Below, one piece after another: positions 17,230 to 28,157 of a stretch of 64,000 bases of DNA. The translations under genes and the position numbers were made by a program. Location: positions 5,305,322 through 5,369,321 of the forward strand of contig NZ_KB235922.1 of assembly GCF_000332195.1 (NCBI RefSeq), read 5' to 3'. This DNA is from Pleurocapsa sp. PCC 7319. Lineage in GTDB: Bacteria > Cyanobacteriota > Cyanobacteriia > Cyanobacteriales > Xenococcaceae. Below the pieces are notes generated by a model. That model was not told where the DNA came from, searched no databases, and saw only the letters and a list, made by a program, of their open reading frames with translations. Numbering within the stretch: the stretch's first letter is position 1; each line of letters starts with the position of its first letter.

Positions 17230-19581
17230 GTGAGTGAACCGATCAAAACCTTATGTCCTTATTGTGGAGTCGGCTGTGGTTTGGAAGTTTTACCCCCTGC
17301 ACAATCAGGAAAAGCTACTAATCGTGACAGTCAAGGAAATCCTCTATGGCAAGTAAGGGGCGATCGCTCTCATCCCTCTAGTAAGGGTAAAGTATGTATT
17401 AAAGGTGGAACCGTTGCTGAATCTTTAGATAAAGATCGCTTGAAGTATCCTCTGATGCGAGATTCTCTCGATCAGGAACTGCGTCGTGTTAGTTGGGACG
17501 AAGCCCTAGACCGGATTGTGTCCCGTATTAAAGAAGTCAGGGCAATTCAAGGAGCAGAAGCCATCTGTATGTATGGTTCAGGACAGTTTCAAACCGAAGA
17601 TTACTACATCGCTCAAAAATTACTCAAGGGCTGTTTAGGCACAAATAACTTTGATGCCAATTCCCGTCTTTGTATGTCTTCAGCGGTAGCCGGATATATT
17701 CAAAGCTTTGGTTCTGATGGTCCTCCTGCTTGCTACGATGATTTGGAATTAACTGATTGTGCTTTTCTGATTGGTACTAATACTGCCGAGTGTCACCCCA
17801 TTGTCTATAATCGTCTGCGGATACACCACAAGAAAAACCGCAACGTGAAAATGATCGTAGTCGATCCCCGTCAGACAAAAACTGCGAAAGATGCTGATTT
17901 GCACTTAGCGATTCAGCCGGGTACAGACATGGATCTACTTAACGGAATTGCCCATTTATTATTGCGTTGGGGAGAATTAGACACTTACTTTATTGATGAA
18001 TGTACTCAAGGATTTAGTGATTATACCCAAGTAATTCAACAGTATCCCCCCGAACTGGTGGCTCGTCGCTGTGGAATTCGGATCGATCATTTAGAAGAAG
18101 CTGCTCGCTATTGGGCAGAATCAGATAATGTACTTTCTTTGTGGTCGATGGGAGTTAATCAGTCCACAGAAGGGACGGCAAAAGTACGCACCATCATTAA
18201 TTTGCACTTAATGACTGGTAATATTGGCAAACCAGGAGCAGGGCCATTTTCGCTTACAGGACAGCCTAACGCTATGGGTGGTAGAGAAGCTGGGGGATTG
18301 TGCCATATTATTCCTGGTTATCGGTTAATTAAAAATTCCCAACATCGTGCGGAAGTGGAACGAGGTTGGAATCTGCCCCCAGGAAGTATTAACCCCATTC
18401 CAGGTAAAGATGCCTGGAGTATGATCACTGGTTTGGAAACAGGAGATGTGGGGATTTTGTGGGTGGCAGCTACTAATCCGGCGGTCAGTATGCCCGATTT
18501 AGTGAGAACTAAGAAAGCCTTGTTGCGATCGCCCTTTACGATTGTTCAAGATGCTTACTATCCCATGGAAACAGCTAGTTTTGCCCATGTAGTTTTACCC
18601 GCAGCTCAATGGGGTGAGAAAACAGGCACTATGACTAACTCGGAGAGGGTTGTAACCCTTTGCCCTCAGTTTCGTAACCCGCCTGGAGAAGCTAGACCAG
18701 ATTGGGAGATTTTTGCCGAAGTTGGTCGTCGTTTGGGTTTTACCAAGGAGTTTGATTTTGCCAACTCAGCTCAGGTATATCAGGAGTTTGTCCGGCTTAC
18801 TCAAGGTCGTCCCTGTGATATGAGTGGTTTAAGTCACGGTAGATTACGTCAACAGGGCGCAATTCAGTGGCCTTGTCCCTTAGAATTATCAACAGAAGAG
18901 GATTTGGTCAATATTTCCTTGACCTGCGATACTCAGGGCAATATTGCTCAGGAAGGAGAAGAGGGCAAAAAATTATTTTCCAATCTATTTCGGAGCAAAG
19001 ACGAAACTCCCAAAGCTAAAAGACTTTATACTGATGGTAGATTTAATACCCCTGATGGACGGGCTAAGTTTGCTGCTTTTCATTCCCGGGGTTTAGCCGA
19101 ACCTATTGATCCAGCCTATCCTTTCGTTTTAACAGTGGGTCGCCTCTATGAACATTGGCATACTATGACCCGTACCGGAAGGATCGAAAAGATTATGAAA
19201 AAACAACCTCAGCCATTTATCGAAATTCACCCCAAAGACGCTGTTAAATTAGACATCGAAGAAAAAGAGATGGTAGAAGTGCGATCGCGCCGAGGCAGAG
19301 GGCGTTTTTCCGCCAGAATAACGAAAGCAATTGTTCCTGGTACGGTCTTTATACCAATGCATTGGGGTGCATTATGGACAGACAATGGAGAAGCTAATTT
19401 ACTAACTCACCCAGAAGCCTGCCCTATTTCTTTACAGCCAGAATTAAAAGCTTGTGCGGTAAATTTAATGGCGGTGAAATCAATTGACTCGCCAATTGGC
19501 TATGATTCTCAGGAGCAATTGTTAGAGAAAAATAGTCAAGCTAATTTTTTAGGGGTTGTCGAGGAGTCAATATCTGTCTGA
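17230..19581 (+). CDS. narB: Ferredoxin-nitrate reductase, assimilatory
   Basis: NarB reduces nitrate to nitrite in the cytoplasm with electrons from reduced ferredoxin. The N-terminal [4Fe-4S] ligands are CPYCGVGC at Cys9, Cys12 and Cys16, with a fourth at Cys56 (GKVCIKGG). The Mo-bis-MGD cofactor ligand is Cys148 ([10 protein letters not shown]). The C-terminal molybdopterin-binding domain contains [17 protein letters not shown]. At 783 residues it is slightly longer than typical (about 710-740); a lower-conserved insert near residues 560-610 accounts for this. The GTG start follows a GGGAGAGAAG ribosome site. nirA is not in the window. Confidence 0.96.
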   Translation: MSEPIKTLCPYCGVGCGLEVLPPAQSGKATNRDSQGNPLWQVRGDRSHPSSKGKVCIKGGTVAESLDKDRLKYPLMRDSLDQELRRVSWDEALDRIVSRIKEVRAIQGAEAICMYGSGQFQTEDYYIAQKLLKGCLGTNNFDANSRLCMSSAVAGYIQSFGSDGPPACYDDLELTDCAFLIGTNTAECHPIVYNRLRIHHKKNRNVKMIVVDPRQTKTAKDADLHLAIQPGTDMDLLNGIAHLLLRWGELDTYFIDECTQGFSDYTQVIQQYPPELVARRCGIRIDHLEEAARYWAESDNVLSLWSMGVNQSTEGTAKVRTIINLHLMTGNIGKPGAGPFSLTGQPNAMGGREAGGLCHIIPGYRLIKNSQHRAEVERGWNLPPGSINPIPGKDAWSMITGLETGDVGILWVAATNPAVSMPDLVRTKKALLRSPFTIVQDAYYPMETASFAHVVLPAAQWGEKTGTMTNSERVVTLCPQFRNPPGEARPDWEIFAEVGRRLGFTKEFDFANSAQVYQEFVRLTQGRPCDMSGLSHGRLRQQGAIQWPCPLELSTEEDLVNISLTCDTQGNIAQEGEEGKKLFSNLFRSKDETPKAKRLYTDGRFNTPDGRAKFAAFHSRGLAEPIDPAYPFVLTVGRLYEHWHTMTRTGRIEKIMKKQPQPFIEIHPKDAVKLDIEEKEMVEVRSRRGRGRFSARITKAIVPGTVFIPMHWGALWTDNGEANLLTHPEACPISLQPELKACAVNLMAVKSIDSPIGYDSQEQLLEKNSQANFLGVVEESISV

Positions 19582-19587
19582 GCTTCA

Positions 19588-20007
19588 TTAGTTAGCTAAT
19601 AATTTTTGGAAAGATTCGGCTGATAATCCTAATTCTTGAACTGTCTCTTCTAATTTTGACTGAAAATGAGCGACATTTCCCCCAAAACCACATAATTTAG
19701 CTGCCATCTCCGCTCCTGCAGAAGCATTTGCTCTGGCACAATTAGTCAATTCTTCGCCCCTAAGAGGATTTTCGCCAGAGAGTAGTTTTTTTCTGGATTC
19801 TCCCCAAAAAGCACTAAGAGTGCAAATTTGCTCGTCTTCTTGGTTTTTGATGGACCAACGATACATTACTGCTTGAGGATCTACCCTAACTTCAATTAAT
19901 TTTGCCCCCATATAATATTGCATCTGACTCAGGGTTTGTTGTCTTACTTCTAAAGGATCGTTTTTATTTACTGTACGCTCAAGATGAGCCTGACTAGGTT
20001 TCGGCAT
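19588..20007 (-). CDS. Conserved cyanobacterial protein of unknown function
   Basis: This is a soluble protein of 139 residues, without membrane helix or signal peptide, with a possible helical C-terminus. I recognise no family. It sits head-to-tail between two nitrate genes but on the opposite strand, with six bases between its stop and that of narB, so it is not part of their operon. The region AFWGESRKKLLSGENPLRGEEL is Arg/Lys-rich. A nitrate-linked role is only suggested by position. Confidence 0.7.
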   Translation of the reverse strand: MPKPSQAHLERTVNKNDPLEVRQQTLSQMQYYMGAKLIEVRVDPQAVMYRWSIKNQEDEQICTLSAFWGESRKKLLSGENPLRGEELTNCARANASAGAEMAAKLCGFGGNVAHFQSKLEETVQELGLSAESFQKLLAN

Positions 20008-20145
20008 TGAGAAAAAGTTCTGATTAATATTACTTTACATTTCTTACTATTAAAATCTTACTAGTGCATGGTGAACTACTAGCATAGGTTTGATACAAAT
20101 TGGCTGCGATAGTAGATAGTTTTTTATTTTGACAACCAAAAACCG

Positions 20146-20637
20146 ATGGATAACTCAGGATTCAATCCCTCAATCTCTCAATCGACAAATTATTTTCAAT
20201 TTGAAGCAGATTTTGTTGGTTCTCTACACTGTATCCCCATGCAAGTGAGAATGAAACTAGATAACTGTGGTGTTAAGCTCAAGCTAGTTCATTGGAATCA
20301 ATTTACCTCCTCAGAACGTCAAGCTTTGGTTAATATGCCCTGTGAGACAGAACTAGAAACCAAAACTTACAAGGAATTTTTGCAAAACTTGGTAACTGAA
20401 AAAACAGGTCAACCTGCCAAAGAATTAACTATAGATCCTCACCCACCTTGGTTAGATGCTACAACTATTCCCAATGAGGTAATCGTCAAAGCCCAGGAAA
20501 GCCACATTAGTCTGTCTCTTGAGCAATGGCGTAATTTAACTCCAGCTCAACGATTTGCACTGATCAAGCTGAGTCGTCCAAGTCATGAGAACAAAAATTT
20601 TCTGCCCGCTCTGCAAGAGTTTGGAATCATATCTTGA
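20146..20637 (+). CDS. Nitrate reductase-associated protein
   Basis: The opening YFQFEADFVGSLHCIPMQVR, the following 'KLDNCGVKLKLVHWNQF' and the late 'LSLEQWRNLTPAQRFALIKL' are the conserved segments of the Nitr_red_assoc family, which occurs almost only beside assimilatory nitrate reductase genes in cyanobacteria and proteobacteria. It probably assists NarB maturation or cofactor handling, but no activity is proven. The position about 560 bases after narB, with an intervening antisense gene, agrees. Length (163) is normal. Confidence 0.88.
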   Translation: MDNSGFNPSISQSTNYFQFEADFVGSLHCIPMQVRMKLDNCGVKLKLVHWNQFTSSERQALVNMPCETELETKTYKEFLQNLVTEKTGQPAKELTIDPHPPWLDATTIPNEVIVKAQESHISLSLEQWRNLTPAQRFALIKLSRPSHENKNFLPALQEFGIIS

Positions 20638-20846
20638 GCCAGGAAAAAGTAGATTGAAAAAAGTACATCCAATAGATGCAAAAAGTATGAGCAATCAATC
20701 ATAGACAAGCACTTAAAATAACTTAAACTAAAGATATAAAACTCTAGGCTGATTATTCTTTGATCTAAAGGAGTTAACAATTCAGATAGTGTTAGGATCG
20801 ACCCACAGCAAACGAAAAGCGAGAAAAAATAAGGAAAATAAACTTA

Positions 20847-22997
20847 ATGCAGGAATTAGACAAGTTGATATCCTTTGATGGTCGTGATATCAGACTCAAA
20901 GTAGGCTTGCTCGCACCACAAGCAGGCGGTTCGGTATTAGTGCAGTCAGGTGATACAGCAGTTTTGGTTAGTGCTACAAGGGCGAAAGGGAGAGAGGGGA
21001 TTGATTTTTTACCTTTAACAGTAGATTACGAAGAGCGTCAGTATGCAGCAGGTCGTATCCCTGGAGGTTTTTTTAGAAGGGAAGGCAGACCAGGGGAAAA
21101 AGCTGTTCTAACCAGTCGGTTAATTGATCGCCCAATTCGTCCTCTGTTTCCTGGTTGGCTGCGAGATGATATTCAGATTGTCGCTACTACTTTGTCGATG
21201 GATGAGGATGTACCTCCAGACATTTTGGCGGTAACCGGGGCTTCCGTAGCAGTTTTATTAGCAGAAATTCCTTTCTCTGGTCCGATGGCAGCCGTTAGAG
21301 TTGGGCTAGTCGGAGATGACTTTATTCTTAATCCTACTTATAAAGAAATTAAAAAAGGTGATTTAGATATAGTTGTAGCAGGTAGTCCTGATGGCATTGT
21401 GATGGTAGAAGCTGGGGCAAATCAGCTACCAGAGCAAGATATGATTGAGGCAATTGATTTTGCTTATGAAGCGATTCGAGAACTTATTCAAGCGCAACGA
21501 GAATTGATCAAAGAATTAGGTATTGAGGTCGTTGTCCCTGAAACACCGGAGGAAGATCAAAGTCTCAAAACCTTTATCAGCGATCGCGTTACAGAAGATA
21601 TTAAAAACATTCTTTCTAAATACGATCTAGATAAAAAAGGTCGCGACGAGGCTCTAGATGAAATTAAAAAAACCAAGATTGAAGAGGTAATCGCCGAACT
21701 TCCTGAAGATGACCCGATTGCCGTGGTCACGAATGAAGATCCCAAAGCGATCGGCAAAGCTTTTAAAGCCTTAACTAAGCAGCTAATGCGGAGTCAAATT
21801 TTGGAAGAAGGCATCAGAGTTGATGGTAGAAAGCTAGATCAGGTCAGACCAATTAGTTCGAGAGTTGCCGTTTTGCCCAATCGAGTTCATGGTAGTGGTC
21901 TCTTTCAAAGAGGTTTAACTCAAGTACTTTCCATTGCTACATTGGGAACCTCAGGAGATGCTCAAGATACCAGCGACGATCTCAACCCTCAAGACGAAAA
22001 ACGTTATCTTCATCACTACAATTTTCCGCCTTATTCCGTAGGCGAAACTCGCCCCATGCGATCGCCTGGGAGAAGAGAAGTTGGTCACGGGGCATTAGCG
22101 GAAAGGGCTTTAGTCCCTGTATTGCCTGGTCCTGAAGATTTTCCCTACGTATTACGAGTGGTTTCCGAAGTATTGTCTTCTAATGGTTCAACTTCAATGG
22201 GTTCGGTGTGTGGTTCGACTCTGTCTCTAATGGATGCCGGAGTTCCTTTATCTAAGCCGGTCAGTGGCGCAGCTATGGGGTTAATTAAAGAAGGAGATGA
22301 AGTCAGAATTTTAACTGATATTCAAGGTATTGAAGATTTCCTAGGAGATATGGACTTTAAAGTTGCCGGAACAGATACTGGTATCACTGCCCTACAGATG
22401 GACATGAAAATCACTGGTCTGTCGATGGAGGTGATTGCCAAAGCTATTCAACAGGCTCTTCCCGCCAGGATACATATTTTGCAAGAGATGCTTAAGGCGA
22501 TCGCTGAACCTAGAGAAGAACTATCTCCTTACGCACCCAGACTATTAACCATGAAGATCGATCCTGAGTTAATTGGGATGGTTATTGGACCCTCTGGTAA
22601 AACAATCAAAGCTATTACCGAGCAAACCGGGGCAAAAATTGATATTGAAGATGATGGTACGGTCATTATTGCTGCCGTAGAAGCTGAAAAAGCTGAGATG
22701 GCTCGTAAGATGGTTTACAACATCACTCGTAAGCTAAATGAGGGAGATGTTTACGTAGGTAAAGTAACTAGAATCATCGATATCGGTGCTTTTGTGGAAA
22801 TTCTGCCAGGGAAGGAAGGTATGATCCATATTTCCCAATTAGCTGAAGGCAGAGTAGGTAAAGTGGATGATGAAGTAGCAGTAGGAGACGAAATTGTGGT
22901 CAAAATACGTGGTTTTGACCAAAAAAATCGCCTCAATTTAACTAGACTAGGTATTCATCCCGACGAAGCAGCTGAAGCTAGAGCAGCGGCTATGTAA
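20847..22997 (+). CDS. pnp: Polyribonucleotide nucleotidyltransferase (PNPase)
   Basis: PNPase degrades RNA 3' to 5' using phosphate and can add tails in cyanobacteria. Two RNase PH domains (about residues 1-145 and 325-550) flank a helical linker. A KH domain (about 560-620, with the [10 protein letters not shown] loop) and an S1 domain (about 630-700, [17 protein letters not shown]) follow. The FFRREGRPG loop and the catalytic [16 protein letters not shown] segment are seen. The length of 716 is normal. An AAGGAAA site precedes ATG 20847. It is followed by the convergent receiver genes. Confidence 0.97.
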   Translation: MQELDKLISFDGRDIRLKVGLLAPQAGGSVLVQSGDTAVLVSATRAKGREGIDFLPLTVDYEERQYAAGRIPGGFFRREGRPGEKAVLTSRLIDRPIRPLFPGWLRDDIQIVATTLSMDEDVPPDILAVTGASVAVLLAEIPFSGPMAAVRVGLVGDDFILNPTYKEIKKGDLDIVVAGSPDGIVMVEAGANQLPEQDMIEAIDFAYEAIRELIQAQRELIKELGIEVVVPETPEEDQSLKTFISDRVTEDIKNILSKYDLDKKGRDEALDEIKKTKIEEVIAELPEDDPIAVVTNEDPKAIGKAFKALTKQLMRSQILEEGIRVDGRKLDQVRPISSRVAVLPNRVHGSGLFQRGLTQVLSIATLGTSGDAQDTSDDLNPQDEKRYLHHYNFPPYSVGETRPMRSPGRREVGHGALAERALVPVLPGPEDFPYVLRVVSEVLSSNGSTSMGSVCGSTLSLMDAGVPLSKPVSGAAMGLIKEGDEVRILTDIQGIEDFLGDMDFKVAGTDTGITALQMDMKITGLSMEVIAKAIQQALPARIHILQEMLKAIAEPREELSPYAPRLLTMKIDPELIGMVIGPSGKTIKAITEQTGAKIDIEDDGTVIIAAVEAEKAEMARKMVYNITRKLNEGDVYVGKVTRIIDIGAFVEILPGKEGMIHISQLAEGRVGKVDDEVAVGDEIVVKIRGFDQKNRLNLTRLGIHPDEAAEARAAAM

Positions 22998-23068
22998 TCG
23001 AACAATGGAGTAGGGGAAGCAATAAGAAAATTATTAACTATTAATTATTAATTAGGGCTTCACCCTTT

Positions 23069-23497
23069 CTAAGACAATGGTATAGCCTTAACCTTTTTAG
23101 TTGCTAAAACTCTAATTTTCACTACCAGTTCGTTCTGCATCGATTCAGTATTTCCACCTAAAGTGGTTTGGGGTTTTGCCATCACATCGACTGCCCCAGC
23201 TTTCATGACTTCATAGATATTATCTACATCTGACTTTTGCACTGCATTACTAAGTACCAAAATAGGTGTGGGATGATGAGCCATTACCTGCTTAGTAAAT
23301 TCCAATCCGTCCATCTGGGGCATCTGTAAATCGGTGCAAATCACATCAGGATTTAACTGCGCAACTAAACTTAGTCCCTGTTTACCATCCTTAGCTTTGC
23401 CAATTACTTCAATATGGGGGGAAGAATTGAGCATTTTTTCATATATGTTGATTGCCACATCGGAATCTTCGACTAATAAAACTTTGATTTTGGCCAT
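23069..23497 (-). CDS. Single-domain CheB-type response regulator, copy 2
   Basis: A CheY-fold receiver of 142 residues. The acidic pocket is Glu10/Asp11, the phospho-acceptor is Asp56 (VICTDLQMP), with Ser83 and Lys108 completing the site. The sequence ('DGLEFTKQVM... PTPILVLSNAVQ... GAVDVMAKP') is that of the receiver of CheB, but the methylesterase domain is absent. It differs from the gene at 23547-23975 at about 15 positions, so they are recent tandem duplicates. It is the last gene of the chemosensory operon; the two receivers are separated by about 50 bases. Confidence 0.92.
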   Translation of the reverse strand: MAKIKVLLVEDSDVAINIYEKMLNSSPHIEVIGKAKDGKQGLSLVAQLNPDVICTDLQMPQMDGLEFTKQVMAHHPTPILVLSNAVQKSDVDNIYEVMKAGAVDVMAKPQTTLGGNTESMQNELVVKIRVLATKKVKAIPLS

Positions 23498-23546
23498 GAT
23501 ATTTTACCGTGATTAACTTGTATAAGATTTACTCTGGAGATTTTGC

Positions 23547-23975
23547 CTAGGCTAAAGGTATAGCCGTAACCTTTTTCGTAGCTAGGACCCTAATTTTGAC
23601 GATCAGTTCGTTCTGCATAGATTCAGAATTACCACCCAAAGCAGTTTGAGGTTTAGCCATTACATCGACTGCACCAGCTTTCATTACTTCATAAATATTC
23701 TCGACATCGTTTTTTTGCACGCTGTTACTTAAAACCAGAATTGGTGTGGGGTAATGGGCCATAATTTGTTTAGTAAATTCCAAACCATCCATTTCTGGCA
23801 TCTGTAAATCAGTGCAAATTACATCGGGATGCAACTGAAAAACTAAATCTAACCCTTGTTTCCCATTCTTGGCTTTGCCAATTACTTCAATATGGGGAGA
23901 AGAATTGAGCATTTTTTCATATATGTTGATTGCCACATCGGAATCTTCGACGAGTAAAACTTTGATTTTAGCCAT
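23547..23975 (-). CDS. Single-domain CheB-type response regulator, copy 1
   Basis: The 142-residue receiver has the same pocket as its neighbour: Glu10/Asp11, Asp56, Ser83 and Lys108. I chose ATG 23975 over the in-frame TTG four codons upstream because it matches the length of the paralogue exactly. The 147-base gap to the CheA gene is longer than the others in the operon, so the receivers may have an extra promoter. The effector-less CheB receiver form suggests competition for phosphate with CheA-REC or an output through a partner protein. Confidence 0.92.
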   Translation of the reverse strand: MAKIKVLLVEDSDVAINIYEKMLNSSPHIEVIGKAKNGKQGLDLVFQLHPDVICTDLQMPEMDGLEFTKQIMAHYPTPILVLSNSVQKNDVENIYEVMKAGAVDVMAKPQTALGGNSESMQNELIVKIRVLATKKVTAIPLA

Positions 23976-24122
23976 GATATTTACCAATTAAATTTGTGAT
24001 TAAATTTGTGATTTTTTTACTGAATTAATCAGAATTTATTCTGAGAGGTTTTCCTCCAGCCATCGCCGTCCCGTAACACTTGACAGCAGAAAAAATAGAT
24101 CGTTGCTGTTTTAAATTCATAT

Positions 24123-26561
24123 TTATCCTTGGCTAATTAATTGTTTGAGAGTTTGGAATAAAACTTGTTGCTCAAAATCACCTTTGGTTAAATAGGCATT
24201 TGCTCCCACTTCTTTACCACGACGTTTATCTTCTGGTGAGGCTAAAGTGGTGATCAACACAATCGGTAATTGGTTATATTTGCTGTTTTGACGAATAGTG
24301 GCAGTCATTTCAAAGCCATTCATGCCAGGCATTTCTACATCAGACAGCACAATATCAAAATTCTGCTCTTGAACTTTTTGTAAACCTTCCAGACCATTTT
24401 CAGCCAAGGTAACATCATAGCCAGCTCCTTTAAGGAGACGCTGCATTTGAGTCCGAATAATGACTGAATCTTCAACTAACAGCAGTTTGTTTTTGGTTGC
24501 TTTTGATTTCGCTGGAAGGGAAACGTCCTGCCAACTACCATTTCTCAGAGAATGCAGCAGGTCGGGGGGATTGAGAATCATACAGACTTCCCCGCTGCCC
24601 AAAATGGTTGCACCAGCAATGTTAGGAATACGTTTGAGTAATTTACTTTGAGGTTTGAAGACAATATCCTGTCTATCTACAAAAGCATCGACAATCAAGC
24701 CCAAAAAATCGTTGTCAAGGCTTAAAACTACGCACAATAATTTGTCAGTTGCTCTAGTTGTTTGAGCCTGGTTGCCAGTAGGCAATTGTAATAAACTTCC
24801 TAATTGAACTATGGAAATCGGCCGCTCTTCAAAATTAATTACTTCACTATCTTTGATTGTATAAATATCACTTCTGGAGATCGCCAACATATTGGCAATG
24901 TACTCGACTGGAATAGCGTAGAAATTATCAGAAACCCCTACAATTAATACCCGAGTAATAGCAAGGCTAGTACCTAAACGAACCTGAAATTTACAGCCAT
25001 TACCAGGAGTAGAAGCAACTTGAATTGAACCCTTAAGCCGTTCTACATTAGCTCTTACTACATCCAAACCGACCCCTCTACCAGAAAGTTCGGTAATTTC
25101 AGTACGAGTAGAAAAACCCGAAGCAAAGATCAAAGATTGAATCTCAGAGCTACTCATGACAGCCAATTCCGCCTCGGTACTCATGTTACGTCTAATTGCC
25201 GTCTTTTTGATACTTTCGAGATTTAGTCCCCGTCCATCGTCACTAATTTCAATACCAATACTATTTCCAAGCTGATAACCTCGAAGAATAATAGTTGCTT
25301 GCTGGGGTTTATCTTGACTAATCCGTTCTTCCGGCGTTTCAATTCCATGATCGACTGCATTCCGAATTAAATGTAGCAGGGGGTCTTTAATTTCTTCTAA
25401 AATTCTTTTATCAGCTTTGGTGTCTCCTCCTTCAATAATCAGGTTGATTTCTTTTCCTTGCTGTTTAGCCAGATCCCTGACCATACGGGGATAAATATTA
25501 AATACTGTTGAGAGTGGTAACTGTCTTAAATCCTGAATTCCTGATTCCAGGCGATCGGCAATGATACCCAAACTAGTAACATCTTCACTCGCCCTGGCTT
25601 TTAGGTTATTGACCAAGCCCCCAAGAGAATTGACCCGCTGTTGAGTAATGTTAAAGAAATACTTTAGGGGTTGAATTTGTTCTGGACGGAGACTCTGCTC
25701 AATCTCTTGCCAAAGATTATTATTAACCAGATTATTGTGGCTCCACCCCTCCCAGAGAGTTAACATTTGGTTTATTTCCGTCATTTGCTGCGAAATACGC
25801 AATTTAGTAACGGCTAACTCACTGGCATGAGTCATTAGGGTATCGAGCTTTTGTGGTTCAACCCGAATGGTGTCGATTTTATAGTCTCTAGTAGGAGTAG
25901 TAGTTTTTACTGGCTGGTTAATATTGGTGGTGTCTACTGTATCAACAATTGGCTCTTGTTTTTCTGCTAAGAAATTGTCTCCAACTTCATCATCAAACAA
26001 AGAGGCTTCCGAGCTATGTTCATCGCCCAAGAAATCATCACCCTCATTATCAAACAAGGATGCTTCGGAACTGGAGTCAGTGTCAAAGAAAGCAGCCTCA
26101 TCATCCTCAAATAAAGAGGCTTCCGAACTAGAATGCTCTTCAAATAAATCTGTTTCATTACCGCCAGCAGACTCGTCAGCATCTGATGCACCCATCAATA
26201 GTGCCAGCACTTCAAAAGTATTTACCTCTACTGCATCACCAGTAATTGCCTGATGAGAAAGTTGGTTGACCGCATCAATACCTTGATACAGGCGATCGCA
26301 TAATTCAGGGGTGATTTCACCTTTTCCAGCTTTGATTCCTTCAACACAGTCTTCAAGCTGATGCACCAACATCTCTATATCGTTTAACCCCAGCATCCGG
26401 GAATCTCCCTTAAGGGTATGAGCCTCTCGCAAAAATTCGTCAATTGATGAAACATCCTGGGGATTTTTCTCCAAGATCATTAACTCGGATTCCAGCTTTT
26501 GTAGGTGTTCTCTACTGGAAGTTTTATAAAGCTCTCTTAGCTCTTCGTCTTCTATAATCAT
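24123..26561 (-). CDS. CheA-type hybrid histidine kinase with C-terminal receiver (PixL/TaxAY-like)
   Basis: Domain order: HPt (about 1-105, phospho-His48 in EAHTLKGD), an acidic linker, a dimerisation and ATPase core (N-box LIRNAVDHGIE near 398; G-box GRGVGLDVV near 495), a CheW-like domain (about 530-675) and a receiver (about 690-812, LLLVEDSV, phospho-Asp in VLSDVEMPG). This is the CheA-REC architecture of cyanobacterial phototaxis and pilus chemosensory systems such as PixL. The linker carries three 'SSEASLF(E/D)' repeats around residues 145-215, rich in Asp/Glu. The protein should phosphorylate its own REC and the single receivers after it in response to the two MCPs. Confidence 0.95.
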   Translation of the reverse strand: MIIEDEELRELYKTSSREHLQKLESELMILEKNPQDVSSIDEFLREAHTLKGDSRMLGLNDIEMLVHQLEDCVEGIKAGKGEITPELCDRLYQGIDAVNQLSHQAITGDAVEVNTFEVLALLMGASDADESAGGNETDLFEEHSSSEASLFEDDEAAFFDTDSSSEASLFDNEGDDFLGDEHSSEASLFDDEVGDNFLAEKQEPIVDTVDTTNINQPVKTTTPTRDYKIDTIRVEPQKLDTLMTHASELAVTKLRISQQMTEINQMLTLWEGWSHNNLVNNNLWQEIEQSLRPEQIQPLKYFFNITQQRVNSLGGLVNNLKARASEDVTSLGIIADRLESGIQDLRQLPLSTVFNIYPRMVRDLAKQQGKEINLIIEGGDTKADKRILEEIKDPLLHLIRNAVDHGIETPEERISQDKPQQATIILRGYQLGNSIGIEISDDGRGLNLESIKKTAIRRNMSTEAELAVMSSSEIQSLIFASGFSTRTEITELSGRGVGLDVVRANVERLKGSIQVASTPGNGCKFQVRLGTSLAITRVLIVGVSDNFYAIPVEYIANMLAISRSDIYTIKDSEVINFEERPISIVQLGSLLQLPTGNQAQTTRATDKLLCVVLSLDNDFLGLIVDAFVDRQDIVFKPQSKLLKRIPNIAGATILGSGEVCMILNPPDLLHSLRNGSWQDVSLPAKSKATKNKLLLVEDSVIIRTQMQRLLKGAGYDVTLAENGLEGLQKVQEQNFDIVLSDVEMPGMNGFEMTATIRQNSKYNQLPIVLITTLASPEDKRRGKEVGANAYLTKGDFEQQVLFQTLKQLISQG

Positions 26562-26644
26562 AAGTTGTTAATAGTAATAATTAAGAGTGCCGATGGAATC
26601 AGAGGAGTTGGGCAATGTCAGATTCCCAGAGAATAATTTAGCAA

Positions 26645-28126
26645 TTAAATAATCGCTTTTAATTTCTCTGCAAAGTCTTGAAGTTGAGTAGCTGAAGTTT
26701 TGACCTGAGTGATACCTACAGCAGTATCCTGAGCATCAAGGTTAATCGCATTAATCGTAGACATAATATCTTGAATACTAACCGCTTGTTGTTTAGTGTT
26801 CTGGAAAATTTCTTGACTGTTGGAAAATATATTATTGATAGAATTTTTTACATTAACGAAAGTCTGTGCTGTATCCTCTGCTAGTTGGATACTTGTCTCC
26901 GCAGTTTTCTTGCCTTCATCTGTTACCATTACTGCGCTATTCATCGCAGCTTGAATTTCAGCAACCAAATTGTTGATTGTATTTGCTGAGCTGCGACTTT
27001 CATCTGCTAATTTGCGAATTTCATCTGCTACTACTCCAAAACCTTTACCTTCCTCACCGACACGAGCCGCCTCAACTGAAGCTCTCAGAGCTAGGATATT
27101 AGTCTGGTTCGCTACATCTTCTACAAGCTCAGATATAGTTGATATCTGACCTGTTTGTTCGCTCAGGTTCATAATTTGTTCGGCAATTTCTCTAACTCTC
27201 ATTTTGAGGTTTTCCATACCGGTTAAGGTTTGTTGGATAGTTTGAGATCCATTTTCAGCCAAAGATAAAGCTTCACTAGCACCAGCTGCGGAATCTTCTG
27301 CTCGTTGAGCTGATTCTTTGGAACTAAACCCTAGCCGATCTATGGTGACTGTAGTGTTATTAACTGCGCTTGCCTGTTGTGAAATAATTTCTTCTTGTCT
27401 GTCGACTGTAGCAGACATTTCTGTCGACGTTTGGGAAATTAGTGTTTCCAGATCGTTAATTGCTTGAATATATTTTTGCGTTCTCCGTAAAACTAAAATC
27501 CAGGCAAATAATAAAATACTAAATCCGATAGCAATTGTAGTTAATCCGGAAAAGGTCAACCGCGATTTATTTTGAACAATTGTTTGTACATAATTTCTGA
27601 GAGCATTGGTAGTTTTTTCTAATCCTTCAGCATATATTGCTTTTTGCTGTTCATACTCAGAACTTAAAAGCAGACTTGTTGCTTCCTCGAGCTTGCCTTG
27701 ATTGATTAACTCAAAAGCTCGATCTTCCATCGCAATCAGCTTGTTATTAGCTTCATCGGTTTGAGAAATCGCATCTTTATTCTCAAATATACTTGGTACA
27801 AGTGCTTCTGTTTCTGCTATGGCATTATCTAATTGAGGAACAAAATCTAAATAACGTTTTTCCCATCGTTTATCTCCAGTGGTAGCAGCCAAACGTGCAC
27901 TAGACGATAACACTTCATCCAGATAGGTAATTTGATTACTCAGATTGAGAATTTTAAACTCCCGAGTTTCTAATAGTTTAAAAGAATTGTATAAATCTAA
28001 AATATACCAAGCCATGCCGCCACAAAGGGCAAAGGTAAGAATAATCGGAATTAAGAGAATTTTGAAATATCCAGAACTTTTAGATTTACTGGATGTAATT
28101 AGATTTTGATTAATTGATTCGGACAT
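26645..28126 (-). CDS. Methyl-accepting chemotaxis protein
   Basis: Two membrane helices (about 24-46 and 190-212) bracket a helical periplasmic sensor of about 145 residues, possibly of 4HB/CHASE3 type. There is no obvious HAMP; the cytoplasmic signalling coil starts soon after. The hairpin tip is NQTNILALRASVEAARVGEEGKGF, with Arg and Val in places usually occupied by Asn and Ala. It lies between CheA-REC and the PilJ-type MCP and should feed the same kinase. Confidence 0.93.
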   Translation of the reverse strand: MSESINQNLITSSKSKSSGYFKILLIPIILTFALCGGMAWYILDLYNSFKLLETREFKILNLSNQITYLDEVLSSSARLAATTGDKRWEKRYLDFVPQLDNAIAETEALVPSIFENKDAISQTDEANNKLIAMEDRAFELINQGKLEEATSLLLSSEYEQQKAIYAEGLEKTTNALRNYVQTIVQNKSRLTFSGLTTIAIGFSILLFAWILVLRRTQKYIQAINDLETLISQTSTEMSATVDRQEEIISQQASAVNNTTVTIDRLGFSSKESAQRAEDSAAGASEALSLAENGSQTIQQTLTGMENLKMRVREIAEQIMNLSEQTGQISTISELVEDVANQTNILALRASVEAARVGEEGKGFGVVADEIRKLADESRSSANTINNLVAEIQAAMNSAVMVTDEGKKTAETSIQLAEDTAQTFVNVKNSINNIFSNSQEIFQNTKQQAVSIQDIMSTINAINLDAQDTAVGITQVKTSATQLQDFAEKLKAII

Positions 28127-28157
28127 TTGCTACTCCAAGTATACTGAGGAATTATGA

